Assembly (NCBI GenBank): GCA_946406015.1
Contig: CAMJJD010000005.1
Span: 1-64,000, forward strand
Origin: an uncultured Bacteroidales bacterium
GTDB taxonomy: Bacteria > Bacteroidota > Bacteroidia > Bacteroidales > P3
Length of the DNA stretch: 64,000 nucleotides
Direction of reading: 5' to 3'
Both the position numbers and the translations under genes were made by a program. This document shows, one piece after another, positions 19,376 to 28,424 of the stretch (positions within the stretch are counted from its first letter, which is position 1; every line of letters starts with the position of its first letter). The notes beneath the pieces are model-generated. The model was not told the origin of the DNA and searched no databases. It saw nothing but the letters and a program-made list of their open reading frames with translations.

Positions 19376-20502
19376 TTGATTGGGAAAGGTACGGCAAACA
19401 ACCTGGAGAAGACACGTTGACGGATTATCCCACAATACTGGATGTCCTGAAAGACGTGGTGGCTCAGGAGGAGGAAGCACAAATACACAAGTTGCCACTC
19501 AATCGCCAAAAGACAGATTTCTTCTACGATTGGTCGAAAACGGGACATTACCTGTTGATGCGGGATAGTATCCAGCATATGCCGGTATTGTTGCCAACCA
19601 GTCGAACGGCCTTCACGTTCTATCGGGGTCAAAGTGAATATTATGAGCAGTGCTTGCCCTCGCTATATAGATTTGAAGGAGCAAGACTGGAGAAAGAAAC
19701 TTTGCGCTCTCATTTACAGACGGCTGAAATGATACTGCTGATGAAGTCGCATCCTGTGATTATGTCGATTGAAAGTGGTGGTATCATGCATGAGAAGCTG
19801 GGCTTGGTGCGGTTGCCAGTGATGTATGACGGATTAGCGCAGCACTACGGAATCAAGACCTGCTATATGGACTTGACCAATGATATATGGTGTGCGGCGT
19901 TCTTTGCTGCCACCACATACGACGGAGAGTATCATCCTATAGTGGTGACGGAAGATATGCCGTTTAAGAAAAGGTACGGTGTATTGTATATGCTGGACTA
20001 TGCTCCAACTCATGGAGACTCGAATTTCAGCAAAGACAATATCCTGCCCATCGGTTTGCAATACTTCAACAGACCTGGAAAACAGAGTGCGCTAGTGATG
20101 GCGATGCAGGACCTGAAAGACCTGCATAAACATCCAAGACTGAAGTGCGTGTTTTTCAGGCACGACACAGAGGCGAGTAATTTGATATTCACACTATCGC
20201 AGTTTGGTAAGCAGTATTTGACCGATGACCCTTTTGAGAAGATAGTGAAGGCTATCTGTCGTGAAGACAGTTTCAGCATAGGGGCGGTAATGCTTGCGCA
20301 GAGGATATATAACCCCGGTTTGCCCTTTGAGTTCTTCTCAGAAGTTGTTAAAGAGTATGGGTTTGGGATTACAGAGAAACCACGAGTAGCCTATCCCGAA
20401 GAATTGTTTGCCAGGGAGTTTTACGATTGGAAACACGGAGGGGCAGAACGGTATATCAATAGAATCATTATACAGGCAGTGTCAAAGATGAGAGTTGGCT
20501 GA
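19372..20502 (+). CDS. FRG-domain protein (cassette 2)
   Basis: FTFYRGQSEYYEQCLPSLYR and LAQHYGIKTCYMDLTNDIWCAAFFAATTY. ATGA overlap with the TPR gene. Confidence 0.8.
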   Translation: MIDWERYGKQPGEDTLTDYPTILDVLKDVVAQEEEAQIHKLPLNRQKTDFFYDWSKTGHYLLMRDSIQHMPVLLPTSRTAFTFYRGQSEYYEQCLPSLYRFEGARLEKETLRSHLQTAEMILLMKSHPVIMSIESGGIMHEKLGLVRLPVMYDGLAQHYGIKTCYMDLTNDIWCAAFFAATTYDGEYHPIVVTEDMPFKKRYGVLYMLDYAPTHGDSNFSKDNILPIGLQYFNRPGKQSALVMAMQDLKDLHKHPRLKCVFFRHDTEASNLIFTLSQFGKQYLTDDPFEKIVKAICREDSFSIGAVMLAQRIYNPGLPFEFFSEVVKEYGFGITEKPRVAYPEELFAREFYDWKHGGAERYINRIIIQAVSKMRVG

Positions 20503-20567
20503 TGTAGGAAGGCTTAACGAAGGCTGAAGCTTCCGCAGGAATCACGAATTTACGGAATTAAGGATTT

Positions 20568-20798
20568 ATGGATCAAGAGACTCGTTGGTTGACGAAATAT
20601 AATGAGGTGATGGATTTTATGGAGAAAAACCATAGAAATCCGTCGCGTCATCGTATGGAGGAGCATGATATGCTGAACTGGCTGAAGGTCAATAGAAAGA
20701 AGGTGAATGCAGGGAAGATGCAAGAGCCAAGGCTGGGGAAGTTTAAAGAACTGTTAGCGTTGTGCGAGGAATATAGGAGGGTGAATCAATACGCTTGA
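20568..20798 (+). CDS. Small helicase-associated-domain protein (76 aa)
   Basis: W..KYNEVMDFMEKNHRNPSRH...L.NWLKVNRKKVNAGKMQEPRLGKFKELL fits the HA domain pattern. Confidence 0.65.
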   Translation: MDQETRWLTKYNEVMDFMEKNHRNPSRHRMEEHDMLNWLKVNRKKVNAGKMQEPRLGKFKELLALCEEYRRVNQYA

Positions 20799-20814
20799 CT
20801 AGTTTAGAGATAGG

Positions 20815-20839
20815 GCTTCGCTACGGCGAGGCTTTTTTT
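20815..20839 (+). terminator. Rho-independent-like terminator
   Basis: GCTTCGC-tacg-GCGAGGC stem followed by T7. Confidence 0.7.
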
Positions 20840-21028
20840 GTGTCTCGCAGAAAACGCGAATGTTCTAATGGTAACCATAACGCTAACTTTAACCCTAACT
20901 GAAAGGTTTCGCAGATGGCGCAGAAACTGCAGAAATATCTTTTCGAACACAGATCTCACGAATAACACGAATTGGCAAAAAATGGCTATTCAAAAACCTT
21001 ATGAAAACGAAGCTCAAATAATAATTCT

Positions 21029-21808
21029 ATGGGTAAAAGTATAAGAGAAAGATTCGCAGAGATGTCTCGCCTATATCATTTTACGAGTTTTGAATCAGCG
21101 TGCAAGATTGTCGAAAGCAAGCGGCTGAGATTCGGGAAATTGTCACAAATGAATGATTTGGTCGAGAGTAATAAGATGGTCTTTCAGCGAGTTGTCTTCG
21201 GCGGTTTGGAAGAAGATAATCTAAATGGATTGTTTGCGGAGAAGGAAATGCATAAATATCAACAGATTAGTTTCGCTCAAGACAGATGTGTCGATGGTAG
21301 AATATATGAAGGGTTCAATCTTCATCCCATGTGGGGATTATATGCGGATAAGGGGAATGGAGTCTGCTTGGTATTTGATAAAAAGAAATTGAAATTTGCA
21401 GACGGAGATTACGCAAGAGATGTTGAGTACATGGACTATGTGCTCCCAGATTATGGGTTTATGAATAAGAGTAAATCCGGCCTAAAAGCAGAGATATGGC
21501 GAAGGAAAGATGAAATCTTTTTCTGCAAGAGGAAGGAATGGGAGTATGAGCAAGAGTATCGTGTAATACGAAGGGCGAAGAAGGAATGGGACGATAACTA
21601 TTTGGATGTCTCTGAGGCTTTGTCTTTTGTGATTCTTTGTAAAAGAGAGGGTGAATCACTATGGTTCGGGCTACAATATAGTGAACTAAAGAGTATTGAT
21701 AGAAAACTACCAATCCTTTCTTATGAATTCGGGATAGATGGCTATGAACTGTGGCGTGATGTCCCGGATGACCCTATATGGACTGAATTCGGTGGATTCT
21801 ATTGGTGA
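21029..21808 (+). CDS. DUF2971 domain protein
   Basis: LYHFTSFESACKIVESKRLRFGKLSQMNDLVESN, MWGLYADKGNGVCLVFDKKKL, KRKEWEYEQEYRVI. Confidence 0.8.
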   Translation: MGKSIRERFAEMSRLYHFTSFESACKIVESKRLRFGKLSQMNDLVESNKMVFQRVVFGGLEEDNLNGLFAEKEMHKYQQISFAQDRCVDGRIYEGFNLHPMWGLYADKGNGVCLVFDKKKLKFADGDYARDVEYMDYVLPDYGFMNKSKSGLKAEIWRRKDEIFFCKRKEWEYEQEYRVIRRAKKEWDDNYLDVSEALSFVILCKREGESLWFGLQYSELKSIDRKLPILSYEFGIDGYELWRDVPDDPIWTEFGGFYW

Positions 21809-21936
21809 CAGGGGATAGGGGGATGAATGGACAATGGATAGTTGAGAATGAAGAATGGAAAATGAAAAGTGAAGAGTAGCTTACGGGTTACGGATGGGGG
21901 GCTTAGTAAGTTGAAAAATGAAAGGTGAAAGGTGAA

Positions 21937-21966
21937 GGCTGGTGCTTAGGCATCGGCCTTTTTTTT
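21937..21966 (+). terminator. Rho-independent-like terminator (GGCTGGTGC-ttag-GCATCGGCC + T-run)
   Basis: Stem-loop with G-T wobble followed by T8; related strings at 23868 and 24173. Confidence 0.65.
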
Positions 21967-22054
21967 GTGTGGGGTGAGGGCATAAAAATGGCGTTTGAAG
22001 GGTGTAGAAGGCAGTTTCTTTGTATTTTTTCTCTTCCGTATGGAATAATTTTTG

Positions 22055-22062
22055 TACTTTTG
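22055..22062 (+). promoter_or_regulatory. -7 box TACTTTTG (TAnnTTTG) upstream of the HExxH/PIN operon
   Basis: Consensus match followed by gca; no convincing -33 box at the expected distance. Confidence 0.4.
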
Positions 22063-22111
22063 CAGCGTCGAATATAATAATGGCGAGCACGTCGCGTTAT
22101 CAATTACAAAT

Positions 22112-23290
22112 ATGAAGATTGAGTATAATAAGCATCGGGTAGAATACTTGCTGTCACTGTTTAAAATGTCAGCAGGGGAGCTTTTGTCCTCAATCAACAA
22201 GGGTCTGAAGACTCCTATCACGTGGGAGGATATCGATAGCGACGAGATAGAACTTAACTATCTGAAGAGGATTGATAAGGTTTTTAATAAGGGCTTACTG
22301 TATTATTACGACCCTTCTGTACCAGTGAAAGACAAGAAGGTGAGCGTGTTCTTTAGAAAGGAGAGTTTTACTTCTGAACTGAATATCGGTGCCAGAAAGA
22401 GGGTTCGTGAGTTCGAGGATCTCAAGACGCAGATCAGTACTATCTCTATCATGTCACAGTTTGATATGAAGAGGGTGTTGAGAACATACACGTTGGATGA
22501 GAATCCAAAAGAGGTAGCTTTCTCTTTACGTGAGACTTTGCTCCCTGTTTTTAATTCGGTCAAAAGGGATTATCTGAAAAGCTTTATCAATAAGCTTGGA
22601 GAGTACAATATTCTTGTATTCGAGTTTGTTGATACTTTCAATAAGAAAGAAAAGGCTAATATTGACGGGTTTTACATTGGGCCCAATGCTATTGTTCTGA
22701 AAAGGAATCAGGATGCTTTGAGCCGTGAAATCTTCACGCTCTGTCATGAACTAGGTCACTATCTCCTTGACAAGGAAGATGTTGATGAGTTGGACTTTGC
22801 CAAGGTGACTGATAAGAATACTGATATTTCGGATGTCGAAAAGTGGTGTAATAGTTTCGCCTACTATCTATTGCTGGGGTCGGTGAATGCCCAGAAGCTT
22901 GAATCAATTGCCCAGTATGACTGTCATGTAGATTACGGTCATGATTTGGTTGCAGGCATTTCCAGGGAGACGAACCTCAGCCGTTTGGCCATCTTTACTA
23001 ATTTGTTCCTCCAGCATAGGATGACATATACTGACTACAGCAATGTGCGGGAGGACTTACATGAGCAGTATTTAGCTCGTAAGGAAAGGGAACAGTTGGA
23101 GAAAGAGAATAGAATTGCTGCTGGAGAAAAGATTAATGGGCGTAATCCCAAACCGATTCAGTCTAATTTGGTTTATGATATTTACAATTATGCCCTTAAC
23201 AAGGGTGTGGTAACGGAGTATGAATACTGTACGGCTTTAAATATTAAGCCAAACGATATAAGCAGGGTGTTCTATGAAGGCAGTCATTGA
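22112..23290 (+). CDS. ImmA/IrrE-family metallopeptidase-like protein (antitoxin-type)
   Basis: TLCHELGHYLLDKED (HExxH) after an N-terminal helical region; coupled to a PIN/DUF4411 gene. Confidence 0.82.
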   Translation: MKIEYNKHRVEYLLSLFKMSAGELLSSINKGLKTPITWEDIDSDEIELNYLKRIDKVFNKGLLYYYDPSVPVKDKKVSVFFRKESFTSELNIGARKRVREFEDLKTQISTISIMSQFDMKRVLRTYTLDENPKEVAFSLRETLLPVFNSVKRDYLKSFINKLGEYNILVFEFVDTFNKKEKANIDGFYIGPNAIVLKRNQDALSREIFTLCHELGHYLLDKEDVDELDFAKVTDKNTDISDVEKWCNSFAYYLLLGSVNAQKLESIAQYDCHVDYGHDLVAGISRETNLSRLAIFTNLFLQHRMTYTDYSNVREDLHEQYLARKEREQLEKENRIAAGEKINGRNPKPIQSNLVYDIYNYALNKGVVTEYEYCTALNIKPNDISRVFYEGSH

Positions 23291-23837
23291 TACTAGTTCG
23301 CTTGTGTCGTTGGTGAGGTATTTTCTCCCCTTTGACAAAGAAGGAAAGCTGAAGGCGTTTTTTGAGGAGAACATTCGGTCTGGAAAGATTATCGTTCTGG
23401 AGCAGGTTGCTGAGGAGTGTAAACGCCAAGGTAAGGGACAAGTAATTGAGGCGCTCCCATTTATTGCCAAGCCCAAGTATAAGACTAGTATCGCAGGGAT
23501 AATACCTAACAAAGCGATATATAACCTAATTGATAACAATTTCATTAATGCGTCGGTCAGATCAAGATTCCCTGAGGCGGAATACCGGTTTGCTCGGGAC
23601 AAGTTTATGGCCTCTGCAGATTTCGCTATGATGCTTTATGCCTATAGCATAAAAGATAAGGAGAATGTTGTTATTGTGACCGAGGAAACGGGTTACAGCA
23701 ATGATGGCAAGCCCTTCAAGAAGATTCCTGATATCTGCGGCATTATTGGTGTAAAGACGCAGAATTTCCCGAGTTTCTTGTTGGAGAACAGTATTATCAA
23801 CATGACAGTTGAGGTAGCGAAGACCTCGCTGTTCTGA
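23274..23837 (+). CDS. DUF4411 PIN-domain protein (putative toxin)
   Basis: MKAVIDTSSLVSLVRYFLPFD..., EQVAEECKRQGKG, ADFAMMLYAY, VIVTEE; overlaps the HExxH gene by 17 nt. Confidence 0.8.
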   Translation: MKAVIDTSSLVSLVRYFLPFDKEGKLKAFFEENIRSGKIIVLEQVAEECKRQGKGQVIEALPFIAKPKYKTSIAGIIPNKAIYNLIDNNFINASVRSRFPEAEYRFARDKFMASADFAMMLYAYSIKDKENVVIVTEETGYSNDGKPFKKIPDICGIIGVKTQNFPSFLLENSIINMTVEVAKTSLF

Positions 23838-24172
23838 TTCGGATTTTTCCTTAATACAGATTTTTAGGCTGCTGCTTAGGCATCGGCTCCTTTGTTTGTT
23901 TGTTGCCATCGGCCAAACTCCCGAACGGAATTGCGCCAAACTCCCGAAAGGGGAGAGGGAAAATGTTAATTGTTAAAATGTTAAATTGAAGGTTTGCGAG
24001 TAATCGTGAGCCTATTATTTGTCGGTCATCCAGAAATAAGATTTGAGAATTTTGGGAAAATCGATAATGGCGGAATATCTAAGAAAACCTCAATAATTAG
24101 GGATTATCAGAGAAGACTGCTATTTTATAAAATTGCGAGAATTAAAAAAAAATGAAATGAGAGGGGGATAGG

Positions 24173-24199
24173 GTCGGTGCTTGCGCATCGGCTTTTTTT
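24173..24199 (+). terminator. Terminator-like hairpin GTCGGTGC-ttgc-GCATCGGC + T7
   Basis: Stem with wobble pairs and T-run; same sequence family as 21937. Confidence 0.6.
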
Positions 24200-24333
24200 A
24201 ATCGGTTGTCAGCCATCGGCCAAGTGTTAACTGTTAACTCGAAATTGCCTTTGGCTTTTATTATTGCCATCGGCCTCAACGGGCCAAGCGACCAGAAAGG
24301 CTGCGTTTGAAAACGACCAATGATCATTGATCT

Positions 24334-24744
24334 TTATTTGTCTTCATTCAGCATATATCGTTCACACTCTTTGTCATAATAGATGTCTTTTTCTTTGAAG
24401 GTAAACTTGCCGCTGGGGTACTTGGCCTTGAGCGCCTTTAGTTCTTTATCCAAGCGCTTGACTAGCGATTCTTCGTTATCATCGCCAGAGAGCATCCAGT
24501 CCACGCGTTTGGCGTATATGTAGGCCATCCGCAGTACGTATACCGCCCGTTTCATGATATCGATTGTCTTTCGCTCATAGGTTGGATAGGTTCGGTCTGA
24601 ATCATCATACGAACCTCCGTACCAGTGGTTTTTCTCCCAGACCTCCTGTGGGATTTTTTGTCCCGCTTCGATGATTTCTTGTTCGATATCATCGGCAATT
24701 TCCTCGATGTAACGCTGTTGGTAATCAAATGCTCCTCCGCTCAT
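24334..24744 (-). CDS. Uncharacterised 136-aa protein (MSGGAFDY...)
   Basis: ORF with ATGA overlap to the upstream gene. Confidence 0.65.
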   Translation of the reverse strand: MSGGAFDYQQRYIEEIADDIEQEIIEAGQKIPQEVWEKNHWYGGSYDDSDRTYPTYERKTIDIMKRAVYVLRMAYIYAKRVDWMLSGDDNEESLVKRLDKELKALKAKYPSGKFTFKEKDIYYDKECERYMLNEDK

Positions 24745-25016
24745 AATGATTTGTCTTTAAGCTTGTTTGTTGATATTTCTTCGAAATGCCTCATGTCTCG
24801 CTTGATGATGCTCTCTGTATTGTCCAGAAAGGACTTAAGTTTTTGGTCTTCCTTTAGTTTTGAAGTCTCGAAATCCCGTTTGAGATTCTCCAGACAGTCC
24901 AAGGCTTTGTGACAAGCTTCGACATCTATCAGGGAATCGGCACTTATCAAGGAACCGAGCACGAAGTAGAGCATGTCTGCTTCGTGGAGTTTGTCGATCA
25001 GATTCTCATTCTTCAT
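24741..25016 (-). CDS. Uncharacterised ~91-aa helical protein
   Basis: Starts at the MKNENLIDKLHEADML Met; overlaps both neighbours slightly. Confidence 0.6.
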   Translation of the reverse strand: MKNENLIDKLHEADMLYFVLGSLISADSLIDVEACHKALDCLENLKRDFETSKLKEDQKLKSFLDNTESIIKRDMRHFEEISTNKLKDKSL

Positions 25017-25374
25017 CATAATCGTTCTCATGTAGGAGGTATTCATACTTTGTCCCAATCAGGCTTTCCGGGTCATACTCCTTTCGATACTCCATGATGT
25101 AGAAAGCAATGGAGTCGGGATACACCTGCCAGTATGCCCGGCAAACGCGTTTGTAAAGCTGTGACATCCGGTCGTCGCCAGCGTACATTAGTAGCCAGTC
25201 TAGCATCCACTCTACTTCGTTTTGTGTCGCTTTGCGGTTGCATAGGTCATCGACCAATGGGGTATATGCGACGACGGCCATGTCGTGGATGTGTTTCATG
25301 TGCTCCACGAGCGGTCTCAAATAATCTACCAGATTGTCTATTGTCTGATTGTCTTTCTGTCCTTCTTCCATCAT
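25006..25374 (-). CDS. Uncharacterised 122-aa protein
   Basis: ORF coupled to the upstream gene by a TAATG overlap. Confidence 0.65.
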   Translation of the reverse strand: MMEEGQKDNQTIDNLVDYLRPLVEHMKHIHDMAVVAYTPLVDDLCNRKATQNEVEWMLDWLLMYAGDDRMSQLYKRVCRAYWQVYPDSIAFYIMEYRKEYDPESLIGTKYEYLLHENDYDEE

Positions 25375-25724
25375 TACTTCGGTTGAGGTCCTTTAGCTAG
25401 GTCTACCAGGTAGTCGTAGAAGGCGTCGATGTCACTGACGTTGTATTCTTTTTCGTCAATCCAGTATTTTGCTTCGCCTTTTGGCGCCTCTTCCATCCAC
25501 CATCCCAGTACATCGTCGATTCCCAGTTTATTGAATTTGAGATTGAAAAGGAGGCAGAATGCATATCTCACCACTTTCCACCAGGGAGAGATATAGAACG
25601 GGACGTGTTGAGCCTGCTCTTCGTCCCAGATGAGCTCAAAGGCATCATTCACTTTGTCTTCTTTTTCCTGTGCATGCTGCACGTATGCCATAAACTCTTT
25701 GAATTGTTCGCGGGTGGGTATCAT
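25374..25724 (-). CDS. Uncharacterised 116-aa protein
   Basis: First gene of the four-gene minus-strand operon. Confidence 0.65.
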   Translation of the reverse strand: MIPTREQFKEFMAYVQHAQEKEDKVNDAFELIWDEEQAQHVPFYISPWWKVVRYAFCLLFNLKFNKLGIDDVLGWWMEEAPKGEAKYWIDEKEYNVSDIDAFYDYLVDLAKGPQPK

Positions 25725-25848
25725 AAGTTATAATGTTGTCCGATCGCATATAAAGTATGGATTAGTCGAAGAATGTTACATCAAGATGCAATCTTTTTCT
25801 CCAGCTCAAAATGTTTTCGTATCTTTGCAGCCACAAACGAAAAGACAA

Positions 25849-26310
25849 ATGGCACGACTGAAGGTACTCATTCCTCGGGAGAACAAGCTCACGCCGGAGC
25901 AACGGCGAGAGGCGCTGGAACTGGGAAAACTGGGCGAACAGATGGCGACGAAGTATCTGGAGGACAACGGTTACACCATCCTCGAACGTAACTACCGCAA
26001 GGGACATCTAGAGATTGACATCATCGCACTTGACCCTCGCTCAGAGTTCAACGCCCCCTATTCGGACATGAATGGTCTTGGCGACCTAGTCATCATAGAG
26101 GTGAAGACGCGCTCCTACGACACCGTGTTGCAGCCAGAGGATGCCGTCGACCACAAAAAACGTCTCAACTTGATACGGATCGGCAACCAATATGTCCGCA
26201 GCCACGGCCGCAAGGAGAATGTCCGACTCGATGTTATCGCTATCGTCAAAAACGAAAAAGGCGTGGACTTCAGACATATCAAGAATGCCTTCAATGTTAT
26301 GAGATTCTGA
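25849..26310 (+). CDS. YraN family (UPF0102) endonuclease-like protein
   Basis: LGKLGEQMATKYLEDNGYTILERNYRKGHLEIDIIALD...LVIIEVKTRS. Promoter-like TATCTTTG at 25820-25827. Confidence 0.9.
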   Translation: MARLKVLIPRENKLTPEQRREALELGKLGEQMATKYLEDNGYTILERNYRKGHLEIDIIALDPRSEFNAPYSDMNGLGDLVIIEVKTRSYDTVLQPEDAVDHKKRLNLIRIGNQYVRSHGRKENVRLDVIAIVKNEKGVDFRHIKNAFNVMRF

Positions 26311-26324
26311 ATAATGAATTGAGT

Positions 26325-26530
26325 AGAAGAGTCATGATAATGGTTAATGGTTAAAGGTTAATGGTTAAAGAGTCAAAGAGTCAAAAAGTCAAAAAGACAA
26401 CGAGACGTTGAGTAGAAGAGTCAAAGAGTGGAAAATCATGATAATGGTTAATGGTTAACGGTTAATGGTTAAAGAGTCAAAGAGTAGAAGAGTCGAAAAG
26501 ACAAAGAGTCAAAAAGTTGAAGAGTAACAC
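26325..26530. repeat. Degenerate 7/8-mer repeat tract (ttaatgg / agtcaaag units)
   Basis: Direct reading: ttaatggttaacggttaatgg; agagtcaaagagtcaaaaagtc. Confidence 0.85.
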
Positions 26531-26569
26531 CTGTCACTAAACATTTTTACGATGGTTAAGGGGTAGGGG

Positions 26570-26690
26570 ATAATGGAAAATAAAATAATGGAGAATGAAT
26601 AATGGAGAATGAATAATGGAGAATGAATAACGGATAATGAATAACGGATAATGGAGAATGAATAATGGAGAATGGTTAATGAATATGAAG
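26570..26690. repeat. 14-nt tandem repeats gaataatggagaat / gaataacggataat
   Basis: Direct reading of at least 5 units upstream of the sigma factor. Confidence 0.85.
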
Positions 26691-27587
26691 GATGCTGGTT
26701 TTTTTGCGGAGATGCCAATTCCCAATTTCCTCGATATTATCCAGGAGGGTGGAGCACGTGCCGACGAGGCGATGTACTTCCTTCTGCACCAGCGGCTTCT
26801 CGGCCGGCTACGAAATCGATACGAAATCTACCAGCGGCAGCTGCAGGACGACTTCGACGATGTGCTGGCGGATTTCTTCCTGTATCTAAGAGATGGGAAA
26901 GAGGGAAGAAACACGGTGACTTATCTGTCCCTGAGGAGCATTAAAAGTAAGGATGCCTTCGAGACTTGGATGCTCAATACCTTCCGGAATTATATTGGCG
27001 TCACCGCAAATGCAAAGCCACCTCTCACTATCGTCACTAATAATCTCGAATCAGAATCTAAAATCCAAAATCTAGATGTTCCCAGCTCTCCATTGACCGA
27101 CGAGCGTATGCTTGCCTTTGCCTCCACCCTCATCGCTTACGCCCACCAGACCTCTCTGCCGCGCGACCGCTTCATTCTCTTGCGCACCCTCCTCACACTG
27201 CTCAACAAGCAGCAGGCGATGCCTAACGAAGAGATGGCAGAAGCCCTCGGAATGTCTTCTGTCTCCTACCGTGTCACCGTCTACCGCGTGAAGCACCACC
27301 TCGCGAAACTCCGTACACGCTTGCTGCAGGGCGAAAACCTTCCACTTGATGACAATCACCGTCAGATGGCTCAAAACATCAACGATGACTTCACCCATCT
27401 CTACCCCATACTTTACACCTACTACTGCCAAACGATTGATGCCCTCGCCAGCGCTGCCGCCGTCAAACGGCTGCGTCAAGAACACCTCGATGCTACTGGT
27501 CGCGCACTCCACGAGACAGGATCTCACTATTCCCTGTCGCCAGGCATAAGGGCTTTCTGGACTATGCTGTCACGTCTGTGCCGGTAA
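26685..27587 (+). CDS. Sigma-70-like RNA polymerase sigma factor
   Basis: DDVLADFFLYLRDG, AFETWMLNTFRNYIG, NEEMAEALGMSSVSYRVTVYRVKHHLAKLR (sigma-4 HTH). Confidence 0.75.
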   Translation: MKDAGFFAEMPIPNFLDIIQEGGARADEAMYFLLHQRLLGRLRNRYEIYQRQLQDDFDDVLADFFLYLRDGKEGRNTVTYLSLRSIKSKDAFETWMLNTFRNYIGVTANAKPPLTIVTNNLESESKIQNLDVPSSPLTDERMLAFASTLIAYAHQTSLPRDRFILLRTLLTLLNKQQAMPNEEMAEALGMSSVSYRVTVYRVKHHLAKLRTRLLQGENLPLDDNHRQMAQNINDDFTHLYPILYTYYCQTIDALASAAAVKRLRQEHLDATGRALHETGSHYSLSPGIRAFWTMLSRLCR

Positions 27588-27599
27588 GGTTTACTTTTT

Positions 27600-27850
27600 A
27601 AGGTTTACGAGACAACGAGTGACTAGGTGGCTGGGTGACTGAGTGGCTGAGTCAATGAGACGTTGAGTCGAAAAGTCAAAGAGTGGAAAAGTCAAAGAGT
27701 GGAAAAGTCAAAAAGACATCGAGTGGCTGGGTGGCTGGGTGACTGGGTGGCTGAGTCAACGAGACGTTGAGTGGAAGAGGCGAAAAGTCAAAGAGTCAAA
27801 AAGACAACGAGACGACGGAGAATTGAAAAGTGAGAATTGAAAAGGATAAG
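27600..27850. repeat. Degenerate 8-mer repeat tract (gtggctgg/gtgactga, agagtcaa)
   Basis: Direct reading; a similar tract continues at 28140-28260. Confidence 0.8.
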
Positions 27851-28389
27851 GTTTACTGTTCATGGTTTGACAGTAAATGTTTGAATGTGGGAATGCGTGA
27901 ATGTGAATGTGTGAATGCTTGAGTGTGGGGATGTTTGAATGCCGGCAAAGAGGCAGAGCAGCTGAAGAAAACCCGGTGGGAGGGCGGCCATCCAGTGGAT
28001 GGCCGCAGTGAGGACAACTTGTTGCCTTCGGGCCTTAAAACGAGTGTGGCTCCTGCCGGGTGGCTTTCCCGTAGTGGGGATGGTTGGGTGTCGAGAGTTC
28101 CCAGTTCATCCATATAGTATGGAAAAAACGAAAATGTTACACTCGAGACAACGAGGCATCGGGTGGCTGGGTGACTGAGTGGCTGAGTCAATGAGACGTT
28201 GAGTCGAAGAGTCAAAGAGTGGAAAAGTCGAAAGGCGAAAAAGTCAAAGAGGCAATGAGTGCAAGGTGATAAAGACTCATGGTCTTAAAGCCCCATAGAC
28301 ATAAAGACATAATGGCTCTCGGTGTTGTGTAAGTGATTGTGTATCATTGCAACGATAAAATTATTCATTTTATGTGAGGAAAAAGTTGT

Positions 28390-28397
28390 ATTTTTGC
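28390..28397 (+). promoter_or_regulatory. -7 box TATTTTTG upstream of the M16 peptidase
   Basis: TAnnTTTG consensus ~28 bp before the ATG. Confidence 0.4.
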
Positions 28398-28424
28398 AAT
28401 TAATTAATAAAAAATATTGTACCG

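Noticed and set aside
27923-28117. 64-aa ORF in the intergenic gap
   Set aside because: Contains the shared palindrome and repeat-like sequence; no protein-like conservation visible.
26325-28260. CRISPR array
   Set aside because: Repeats are degenerate 7-14-nt units with no regular spacers and no cas genes nearby.
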